Assembly (NCBI GenBank): GCA_003477185.1
Contig: DMTJ01000602.1
Coordinates: forward strand, 1-5,664
From: Lentisphaeria bacterium
GTDB taxonomy: Bacteria > Verrucomicrobiota > Lentisphaeria > JABSQK01 > UBA12247
Direction: 5' to 3'
DNA: 5,664 nt
Both the position numbers and the translations under genes were made by a program. Under the pieces are notes generated by a model. That model was not told where the DNA came from and did no database searches. It saw only the letters and a list, made by a program, of their open reading frames with translations. Each line of letters begins with the position of its first letter. The first letter of the stretch is position 1. Positions 1-4,441 of this stretch are shown here, piece after piece.

Positions 1-421
1 CCAGGCAGTGGTCTAGGATTGCCAGCCGCTCATTCAGTTGGTACGGGATACCTGCGGCCACACGCGATCGGGTCGCAGTGGCGGCGGCGCGCGCCTTGGC
101 CATGATTTCCGTCTGCGGTTGGCGAAGCGAATCAGCCGTCTTATTGGTCTCGGCACCCGCGGCGCGCGCGCCGCGCAACTCAGTCCGTACATCAGAAAGA
201 TCGCTGCGGGCTTGGGCCACTACCTGCTTCAGTTGATGCAGCCGGGTTTGCGCACTCCGCACCTTCGTTTCCTGTTCGGCTAGGCGGGAAATCTCTGTCT
301 GGAGCGCGGCTTTGCGCGCCAGTAAGTCGTCGAGATCGCTTGCCACGGCTACGCTACAGAGCGTGGCGATCGCGAGTCTCAGAGTGACGGTATAGGCAGA
401 TCGGAACCTAAAAAAACACAT
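1..421 (-). CDS. Secreted coiled-coil protein, DUF3450-like, 5' part only
   Basis: Reading leftwards from ATG at 421, 140 codons stay open to the window edge, so the C-terminus is missing. An in-frame TAA lies a few codons upstream, which makes this ATG the first possible start; no clear Shine-Dalgarno is visible. Residues 1-27 form a signal peptide: a basic start (FFRFR), a hydrophobic stretch and the cleavage-type end SVAVA before SDLDD. Residues 28 to about 115 are rich in Ala, Leu, Glu, Gln, Lys and Arg with no Pro except one near 102, as expected of a long coiled coil. The segment VAAGIPYQLNERLAIL (121-136) resembles the conserved block after the coiled coil of DUF3450 proteins. In that family these periplasmic proteins are often encoded beside ExbB/ExbD/TonB genes; whether such genes follow lies outside the window. 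Exported coiled coil is well supported; the family name is tentative. Confidence 0.7.
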   Translation of the reverse strand, partial: MCFFRFRSAYTVTLRLAIATLCSVAVASDLDDLLARKAALQTEISRLAEQETKVRSAQTRLHQLKQVVAQARSDLSDVRTELRGARAAGAETNKTADSLRQPQTEIMAKARAAATATRSRVAAGIPYQLNERLAILDHCL

Positions 422-492
422 GGTTGCGAACTTGAGTGATTCAGGCGAAACGGCTTACGTTACGATGTGTCTTTGATTAGGCAATAGACATT

Positions 493-498
493 TGTCAA
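493..498 (-). promoter_or_regulatory. Possible -35 box for the leftward coiled-coil gene
   Basis: On the minus strand a perfect TTGACA lies about 70 bases upstream of the ATG at 421. The sequence downstream (CCTAAT, TAATCA) gives only weak -10 matches at imperfect spacing, so this is a candidate based on the -35 box alone. Confidence 0.25.
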
Positions 499-507
499 GT
501 ATGTCAT

Positions 508-535
508 CCAGTTGTTTGAGATGCCAAACAGCTGG
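508..535. repeat. Inverted repeat / stem-loop in the divergent intergenic region
   Basis: Arms 508-518 (CCAGTTGTTTG) and 525-535 (CAAACAGCTGG) pair over 11 positions with one T-G wobble, around a 6-base loop (AGATGC). No T-run follows on either strand, so it does not look like an intrinsic terminator. It sits between two outward-facing TTGACA boxes, where an operator could influence both genes. Apart from this and the candidate promoters I see nothing in 422-656. Confidence 0.5.
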
Positions 536-555
536 TTTGATGGTTGTCCACTGCG

Positions 556-583
556 TTGACAGCGGCGCGTGCATTTGTACTGT
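556..583 (+). promoter_or_regulatory. Candidate sigma70-type promoter for the 151-aa gene and aroC
   Basis: A perfect TTGACA at 556-561 is followed after 16 bases by TACTGT at 578-583, a weak -10 match. This would give a leader of about 65 bases before the ATG at 657. A second TTGACC at 608-613 has no -10 at an acceptable distance. The call rests mainly on the -35 box. Confidence 0.3.
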
Positions 584-656
584 CCACGGCTCAAGCGGCA
601 CGGTGCCTTGACCTGATCCCATTTATGACCCCCTGTAACGAGATGTCCCCCCTACA

Positions 657-1112
657 ATGAGTGAGCAAGAACGAAACAAGATCATTGCCCGGCTTATGGC
701 CGAGGGCGTTGAGCTGCCCCAAGTGCAGACCATTCTAAAGGACGAGCACGGCGTGTCCCTAACGTACATGGAGCTTCGCATGATCGCTCTGGATCTGGAG
801 GTGAACTGGGAGCAGTTCGACACGCCAGAGCCGGAGCCAGACGACGAGGAAGAAGGTGGAGGTGAGGCGGAAGAGGGTGCTGGCGAAGACGTAGCGCCAG
901 GAAAGGTTTCCGTGACCTTAAATACTGTTCATCCGCCGGGGGCGATGCTCAGTGGACAGGTCACGTTTGCTTCCGGTGCGAGCGGTGACTGGTATATCGA
1001 CCAGATGCAGCGCTTTGGCTTTACGCCGAAGGGTGATGCTGAGCCAACGCCAGAAGACATGCAGGAGTTCCAGACGGAGCTGCAACAGATGCTCCAGAGC
1101 GGAGCGATCTAA
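657..1112 (+). CDS. Uncharacterised 151-aa protein, helical N-domain, acidic linker, C-domain
   Basis: Function unknown. Three parts can be seen. Residues 1-55 look like a short helical bundle, possibly helix-turn-helix-like, with the patterns [19 protein letters not shown] and [18 protein letters not shown]. Residues 56-80 are a very acidic linker, mainly Glu, Asp and Gly. Residues 82-148 look like a small mixed domain: strand-like KVSVTLN and SGQVTFASG, a [12 protein letters not shown] segment, then a closing helix with [14 protein letters not shown]. There is no signal peptide or membrane segment, so it is probably cytoplasmic. An in-frame TAA just upstream bounds the start; the Shine-Dalgarno is poor. 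The stop TAA shares its last base with the aroC ATG, so the two are almost certainly cotranscribed and translationally coupled. I recall similar proteins in Verrucomicrobiota, but this is memory only. No shikimate-pathway role should be assumed from position alone. Confidence 0.85.
   Translation: MSEQERNKIIARLMAEGVELPQVQTILKDEHGVSLTYMELRMIALDLEVNWEQFDTPEPEPDDEEEGGGEAEEGAGEDVAPGKVSVTLNTVHPPGAMLSGQVTFASGASGDWYIDQMQRFGFTPKGDAEPTPEDMQEFQTELQQMLQSGAI
1101..1104 (+). promoter_or_regulatory. Ribosome binding site of aroC
   Basis: GGAG lies 7 bases before the ATG at 1112, inside the 3' end of the preceding gene. It supports this start and suggests aroC can initiate on its own as well as by coupling. 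Confidence 0.65.
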
Positions 1113-2194
1113 TGTCCAGCAGTTTCGGAACGGATTTTCGTGTCACAACGTTCGGGGAGTCGCACTGTTTTGGCGTGGGGGCCATCGTCGATGGCGTTCC
1201 TGCCGGGTTGGCGCTGACCGAAGAGGACTTGCAGCCGCAGTTGGATCGGCGTCGTCCGGGACAGAGCAAGGTGACCACTGACCGCAAGGAAGGAGATGTC
1301 GTCAAGATTCTATCCGGGACTGAGAATGGCCTGACGCTCGGCACGCCAATTGGCCTGTTGGTGCACAATCGGGACCAGCGGCCTGGTGACTACAAAGAGA
1401 TGAGTAACGTGCCGCGGCCGTCTCATGCCGACTTCACCTATCAGATGAAGTACGGGATTCGCGCGTCGAGCGGCGGTGGCCGCTCCAGTGCGCGTGAGAC
1501 GATTGCTCGGGTGGCAGCTGGTGCGATTGCAGAGAAGATTTTGGTTGAGCGCTTTGGCATCGAGATTGTGTCTTGGGTGTCAGCCGCGGGTGACATCACC
1601 GCGCCGGACCCGGATGTGCTGACGATCAGCCGGGAGCAGGTGGATGGCAACCAGGTGCGTTGTTCAGACCAAGCGGCTTCGGAGAAGATGATGGCGGCTA
1701 TTGTCGCCGCTCGGGATGGTCAGGACTCGATCGGTGGCGTGGTCAGCTGCGTCTGCCGCAATGTGCCAGCTGGTCTGGGTGAGCCTGTGTTTGATAAGCT
1801 TGAGGCCAAACTGGCGCATGCGATGATGTCGATCCCGGCGACCAAGGGCTTCGAAATTGGATCCGGTTTCGCGGGTACGGAGCTGCTAGGTTCGCAGCAT
1901 AATGATCCCTTTGTGCAGAAGGGCGAGCGCCTGGGCACGATGACGAATCATAGCGGCGGAATTCAGGGCGGGATTAGCAATGGCGAGCCGCTTGTCTTTC
2001 GCATTGCCTTCAAACCGCCAGCGACCATTGGCAAGGCTCAGCAGACTGCGACCTTCGAGGGCGATGATGCGGTGCTTGAAGCCAAGGGCCGTCACGATCC
2101 GTGTGTAGTCCCACGCGCGGTGCCGATCGTGGAAGGAATGGCCGCGCTGGTGGTTTTGGATCTGGCTATGCGCCAGGCTGGTCGGAGCCTGTAG
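1112..2194 (+). CDS. aroC: Chorismate synthase
   Basis: Converts 5-enolpyruvylshikimate 3-phosphate to chorismate, the last step of the shikimate pathway feeding aromatic amino acids, folate and quinones; a cytoplasmic enzyme needing reduced FMN. All three family signatures are visible. The first is [18 protein letters not shown] from residue 15, with the conserved His at 18. The second is the Gly/Ser/Arg-rich FMN-site stretch [20 protein letters not shown] in the middle third. The third is [16 protein letters not shown] near the C-terminus. At 360 residues it is the usual bacterial length, with a conventional C-terminal helix ([11 protein letters not shown]), so it appears intact. It starts on the last base of the preceding stop codon. 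No hairpin-plus-T-run terminator is seen after the stop; downstream is a decayed gene on the opposite strand. Confidence 0.98.
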   Translation: MSSSFGTDFRVTTFGESHCFGVGAIVDGVPAGLALTEEDLQPQLDRRRPGQSKVTTDRKEGDVVKILSGTENGLTLGTPIGLLVHNRDQRPGDYKEMSNVPRPSHADFTYQMKYGIRASSGGGRSSARETIARVAAGAIAEKILVERFGIEIVSWVSAAGDITAPDPDVLTISREQVDGNQVRCSDQAASEKMMAAIVAARDGQDSIGGVVSCVCRNVPAGLGEPVFDKLEAKLAHAMMSIPATKGFEIGSGFAGTELLGSQHNDPFVQKGERLGTMTNHSGGIQGGISNGEPLVFRIAFKPPATIGKAQQTATFEGDDAVLEAKGRHDPCVVPRAVPIVEGMAALVVLDLAMRQAGRSL

Positions 2195-2476
2195 CACGCT
2201 GACGCAGGGCCGCGTAGAGGCCTGTCAGAACACTCGCGCAGCTGGGAATCACGTAGGCGTCTCTCTATCTTCAACGGGGAGCCAGGGCATGCGCTCCATG
2301 AGCGCTCGGACAGAGACGCCTCTGCCCTCGCGGAGAAATCCGTTTGGCTGGTGAACTTTTACCCCGAATACGCCACAGCTGGGTGAGCCGCGCTTGTGGC
2401 TTCCGTCGTAGCGGACCTCCCTACCGAGCAGGTAGGCGCTGATTCACACCTGGAGTTTGCCGAGGCTGGCCGTCAA
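2195..2476 (-). pseudogene. Decayed DUF523 / TudS-type (2-thiouracil desulfurase family) gene
   Basis: Reading leftwards, the family's N-terminal block is recognisable as ISAYLLGREVRYDGSHKR (from 2443), preceded by KLQV and a TGA at 2446-2444 where the family normally has Gly (GGA to TGA). The motif is usually SACLLG, so the first iron-sulfur cysteine is Tyr here. Directly after SHKR comes GSPSCG, the block that holds the third cluster cysteine; the roughly 70 residues normally between them, including the CPE cysteine, are gone. Then VKVHQPNGFLREGRG and ALMERMPWLPVED follow the family pattern. Skipping one base near 2266 restores ERRLRDSQLRE, and another shift near 2232 gives VLTGLYAALRQ, which resembles the next family segment. 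Intact members are 4Fe-4S proteins with three cysteine ligands; only one remains, so no active product is expected. It abuts the 163-aa gene and runs the same way, so it may once have been the operon's last gene. The family match is from memory. Confidence 0.7.
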
Positions 2477-2478
2477 TC

Positions 2479-2970
2479 CTAGTCCCTAGGCTCAAGAAGC
2501 TTGCCTGCCATCTTTTGGCAGATCTCTGCTTTTTGCTGGCGTCGCTCTTCAAGGCGCCGGCTCATCGCCTCCAGCCGTTGCTGGTGCTCTGCGATTTCTG
2601 CATCGAACGATTCTCCGATCTTTTGTTGCAGTTGCTGTGTCAGGGCCGCACGCTTGTCGGCATCTGGCTCCTTGCGGACCTGCGCGGCCAGTTGGCTCAA
2701 TTCCTTGGCGTGGCGGCGGCCCTCACGAGGGGGACGGAAGCCGGCCTTGCCGTGCTTACGTAGGGCATCGCGAAACGCCTCCGGGTCTGTCTTTCGCAGT
2801 TCGCACAAGCGCTCATACTCCTGAGGATTTCTTTGCTCCATACGCAGCAGCAGCCGTTCGCCAGGCGGACCGCCGGGCAGTCCACCACGTAGGTGGGGCT
2901 TTCGGTCAAATTCAGGGCCGCCGAACAGCAACGGGACGGCCAGCATTGCGACTGCCAGGCGTGCAATCAT
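2479..2970 (-). CDS. Exported basic helical protein, third gene of the ECF sigma operon (possible periplasmic sensor)
   Basis: 163 residues. Residues 1 to about 18 (MIARLAVAMLAVPLLFGG) form a signal peptide or membrane anchor, with no obvious signal peptidase site and no lipobox. A Gly/Pro-rich stretch follows (27-37). Residues 39-75 are helical, with RMEQRNPQEYERLCELRK and a DPEAFRDAL motif. Residues 86-158 form a long charged helix or helical hairpin rich in Arg, Gln, Glu and Lys. His occurs at 26, 73, 87 and 129 and Cys at 56 and 151. The overall make-up is that of small periplasmic helical stress or metal-sensing proteins (CpxP/Spy or CnrX-like), but no LTxxQ motif is present and no family is proven. 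Its ATG overlaps the previous stop as ATGA, implying coupled translation. Working as a sensor or co-regulator with the membrane protein is inferred from position and charge. Confidence 0.85.
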   Translation of the reverse strand: MIARLAVAMLAVPLLFGGPEFDRKPHLRGGLPGGPPGERLLLRMEQRNPQEYERLCELRKTDPEAFRDALRKHGKAGFRPPREGRRHAKELSQLAAQVRKEPDADKRAALTQQLQQKIGESFDAEIAEHQQRLEAMSRRLEERRQQKAEICQKMAGKLLEPRD

Positions 2971-3251
2971 AGGCTGCTGTCGACGCTTGCGAACTCCGCA
3001 ATCTCGCCGAGCGCCATTTCGGCCTCGAGCATGGCAAGCTCTACGCTGAAGCCATCATCCCAGGCCCAGATCTCTACAGCTTCGGGTGCGTTCGCTACTG
3101 CGGTTGAGGCTTGCGGGTCGCTGGAGTGCAACGACGAGAGCAACCAGCAAGCGGCCAAGAGGGTTACGCCGAGGCGGGCAACGCGCAGGCGGCGCCGACG
3201 GACCAAGGCGTGCTGAGCAAGTTTGCGAACTTCGCAGTCTATCGGAGTCAT
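2967..3251 (-). CDS. 94-aa single-pass membrane protein, candidate anti-sigma factor
   Basis: The ATG at 3251 was chosen because it forms an ATGA overlap with the sigma stop codon; an open frame reaches further upstream to 3344, but that part only overlaps the sigma gene. Residues 1-26 are short and basic (RRRRLRVAR just before the membrane). Residues 27-41 (LGVTLLAACWLLSSL) are one membrane segment, so the positive-inside rule puts the N-terminus in the cytoplasm. The periplasmic tail (43-94) has eleven acidic residues and no Lys, Arg or His, and ends in a likely amphipathic helix (FSVELAMLEAEMALGEIAEF). There is no zinc-binding HxxxCxxC anti-sigma motif. Size and topology resemble CnrY-type anti-sigma factors, which hold their sigma factor with a short cytoplasmic segment. 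The role is inferred from operon position and topology; no homology is visible. A GGAG about 10 bases upstream may assist initiation. Confidence 0.82.
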   Translation of the reverse strand: MTPIDCEVRKLAQHALVRRRRLRVARLGVTLLAACWLLSSLHSSDPQASTAVANAPEAVEIWAWDDGFSVELAMLEAEMALGEIAEFASVDSSL

Positions 3252-3817
3252 GGCTCGCGGGCTCCGTTGCGGATGGGGGCCAAAGCCTTGCGTAGGGCGG
3301 CTAGCGCGTAGCGCATGCGCCCCATTGTGGTGTTGATCGAGCACTGCTGGATGCTGGCGATTTCGTTGAAGCCCAGCTCGGTCTGGCGTAGGCTGACTAC
3401 CTCACGTTGCTCGGGCGGCAGCGTGTCGACTGCGCTGCGCAGGGCACCGATCAGTTCGTGCTGCATGAGCGCGGCTCCCGGTGCCAGCTCGGCAGAATGC
3501 AGTTCGGCTGCGTGGTCTTCGAGTGGATCGCTGGGGCGGACTTTGCGGATGTGGTCGATGGCGGTGTTGTGGGCGATTCGCAGCAGCCAGGGCATGAAGT
3601 TGGCATCGCGAAAGCGCGGCAGGTGTTTGATGGCCTTGGACCAGGTCTGCTGAAAAAGGTCATCTACGGCATCTGGGTGCTGGACCATGCGCTTGTTGAG
3701 ATAGCTGAACAGCGGGAGCCGGCAACGCTCGTACAAGGTGTCGAAGGCAGCCATGTCGCCGTCGAGATAGGCGCGAACCAGTTGGTAGTCTGTGTGGGTA
3801 TCCATACTCTCAATCAT
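3248..3817 (-). CDS. RNA polymerase sigma factor, ECF (sigma70-family group 4)
   Basis: 189 residues, typical ECF length. Region 2 spans about 26-92: AFDTLYERCRLPLFSYL, then DAVDDLFQQTWSKAIKHLPRF (core binding) and MPWLLRIAHNTAIDHIRK (-10 recognition helix). A linker of about 30 residues leads to region 4 at about 123-178, with LPPEQREVVSLRQTELGFNEIA and the DNA-binding helix CSINTTMGRMRYALAALRKAL. Regions 1 and 3 are absent, as expected. The ATG at 3817 is preferred because AGGA at 3829-3832 precedes it by 11 bases; a TTG at 3826 is too close to that site, and an ATG at 3805 is a possible alternative. Its stop overlaps the membrane-protein ATG (ATGA), so the putative regulator is made in step with it. 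The target promoters cannot be read from this window. Confidence 0.95.
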   Translation of the reverse strand: MIESMDTHTDYQLVRAYLDGDMAAFDTLYERCRLPLFSYLNKRMVQHPDAVDDLFQQTWSKAIKHLPRFRDANFMPWLLRIAHNTAIDHIRKVRPSDPLEDHAAELHSAELAPGAALMQHELIGALRSAVDTLPPEQREVVSLRQTELGFNEIASIQQCSINTTMGRMRYALAALRKALAPIRNGAREP

Positions 3818-3837
3818 ACGTAGCAAGTTCCTGTCTT

Positions 3838-3865
3838 CGTATACGCGTGTTTGGAATCAGTGCAA
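3838..3865 (-). promoter_or_regulatory. Weak candidate promoter for the sigma operon
   Basis: On the minus strand TTGCAC (3865-3860), a 16-base spacer and TATACG (3843-3838) lie just upstream of the sigma gene. The -10 matches 4 of 6 consensus bases and the -35 only 3 of 6. It overlaps the last codons of the lipoprotein gene, so the sigma operon may instead be read through from that gene. Confidence 0.25.
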
Positions 3866-4105
3866 CGGCTTCTTGACCACCGTGTAGCCTCGTGGGCCTT
3901 TGGCTGCGTAGTAAACGCCCTTGTGGACGAAGTAGCGGCGGCCCTTGACATGCACGACCCGATGGCCGCTGGGAAGCTTGGCAATCATGGCGACTTTTCG
4001 GGGCGGATGCTTGATGCCGGCATGACGGTGGCCAGGGCGATGCGCACAGCCGACAGTGGCGAGGCAGGCGAGCGCAAGAAGGAAGACGAGGAGGCGAGGG
4101 GACAT
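3857..4105 (-). CDS. Small histidine-rich lipoprotein
   Basis: 82 residues. Residues 1-19 are a lipoprotein signal (MSPRLLVFLLALACLATVGC), with the lipid-bearing cysteine at 20; the -3 residue is Thr rather than Leu, so the lipobox is relaxed. The mature part is short, basic and His-rich, with eight His among 63 residues (22, 26, 28, 33, 48, 52, 61 and the last residue 82). The second half carries the repeated short pattern GHRVVHVKGRRYFVHKGVYY, then GPRGYTVVKKP, like the small beta-rich repeats of envelope proteins with Tyr/Gly/Val motifs (a DUF6515-type resemblance, unproven). GGAGA at 4112-4116, 6 bases upstream, fixes the start. It ends about 40 bases before the sigma gene on the same strand, so cotranscription is possible. 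Metal binding is suggested by the histidines only; function unknown. Confidence 0.85.
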   Translation of the reverse strand: MSPRLLVFLLALACLATVGCAHRPGHRHAGIKHPPRKVAMIAKLPSGHRVVHVKGRRYFVHKGVYYAAKGPRGYTVVKKPLH

Positions 4106-4111
4106 GGCGAT

Positions 4112-4116
4112 TCTCC
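4112..4116 (-). promoter_or_regulatory. Ribosome binding site of the His-rich lipoprotein
   Basis: GGAGA on the minus strand, 6 bases before the ATG at 4105: a near-ideal Shine-Dalgarno that supports this small gene being real. Confidence 0.75.
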
Positions 4117-4190
4117 GTGTGGTGTGGGGGGCGGCGATTGTTGTACGCGACGAATCGCTCCGGGTTTAGTCCTGTAACGGAGGGCGCCTC

Positions 4191-4207
4191 TCACGCCTGC
4201 GGCGTGA
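4191..4207. repeat. Short GC-rich hairpin
   Basis: TCACGCC (4191-4197) and GGCGTGA (4201-4207) form a perfect 7-bp stem with a 3-base loop. No T-run follows on either strand. It lies upstream of the lipoprotein gene, just outside the larger inverted-repeat element. Confidence 0.5.
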
Positions 4208-4213
4208 TGGAAT

Positions 4214-4350
4214 AGGACTGGGTGACTTGGTGACGCCATGACGCCCGGCGACGAAATGACGCCATGACGCCCACACAGTGATCACTGTCATGGCGTTAGC
4301 TCAGTCATGGTGTAATCGGGGGTCATCAAGTCACCAAGTCATCGAGTCCT
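4214..4350. repeat. 137-bp inverted-repeat element built from about 8-base TGAC units
   Basis: Outer arms 4214-4242 and 4322-4350 are 29 bases each and pair at 23 or more positions, including perfect blocks AGGACT/AGTCCT, TGACTTGGTGAC/GTCACCAAGTCA and ATGAC/GTCAT. The left half is a run of octamers starting TGAC (TGACTTGG, TGACGCCA, TGACGCCC, and the last two again); the right half carries the mirror GTCA units. Inside is a perfect 16-base direct repeat, TGACGCCATGACGCCC, at 4231-4246 and 4257-4272. A perfect 14-base palindrome, ACAGTGATCACTGT, lies at 4275-4288, and 10-bp arms at 4259-4268 and 4287-4296 pair. There is no open frame of note, no T-run and no clear target-site duplication. It fills much of the space between two divergent genes. 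It could be a REP/MITE-like intergenic repeat or a regulatory array. Confidence 0.75.
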
Positions 4351-4371
4351 GCTCAGGCTACTGCCTGGCAA

Positions 4372-4380
4372 TGCGATAAA
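4372..4380 (+). promoter_or_regulatory. Weak extended -10 candidate for the sulfatase gene
   Basis: TG, one base, then GATAAA (4375-4380) resembles an extended -10 element, about 60 bases before the sulfatase start. No good -35 box is found 16-18 bases upstream. A small CAGGC/GCCTG hairpin lies at 4354-4367. Confidence 0.2.
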
Positions 4381-4428
4381 CTTACGATCGCGCCTACAGT
4401 CGAGTCGAAATCCAAACGCTTACTCTCT

Positions 4429-4433
4429 GGAGG
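4429..4433 (+). promoter_or_regulatory. Ribosome binding site of the sulfatase
   Basis: GGAGG, 8 bases before the ATG at 4442: a strong Shine-Dalgarno that fixes the start and keeps the signal peptide at a normal length. Confidence 0.85.
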
Positions 4434-4441
4434 CTCGTTCT

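Noticed and set aside
38..283. Plus-strand open frame of 81 codons
   Set aside because: It lies opposite the coiled-coil gene, is Arg/Gly-rich with no domain, and has no ribosome site; the minus-strand reading has a signal peptide and a coherent heptad-like composition.
2092..2274. Minus-strand open frame of 60 codons as a stand-alone gene
   Set aside because: Its start (ERRLRDSQLRE) reads as a frameshifted piece of the DUF523 remnant and its rest is antisense to aroC.
2478..2490. CCTAG-TCC-CTAGG inverted repeat as a terminator of the sigma operon
   Set aside because: The stem is only 5 bp, it overlaps the last codons of the 163-aa gene, and no T-run follows.
2501..2972. Several plus-strand open frames opposite the 163-aa gene
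   Set aside because: Composition is Ser/Cys/Arg-rich shadow type; the minus-strand frame has a signal peptide, helical content and ATGA coupling.
3315..3823. Plus-strand open frames opposite the sigma gene
   Set aside because: They are antisense to clearly recognisable sigma regions 2 and 4.
3829..3835. GGAACTT on the minus strand as an ECF-type -35 box for self-activation
   Set aside because: It lies only about 11 bases before the sigma start, so the matching -10 and transcription start would fall inside the coding region; part of it serves better as the ribosome site.
4191..4207. GC-rich hairpin as an intrinsic terminator
   Set aside because: No T-run on either side and it lies upstream of both flanking genes rather than after one.
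4214..4350. CRISPR array
   Set aside because: The repeated units are about 8 bases, nearly contiguous and mirrored, with no spacers of regular length and no cas genes nearby.
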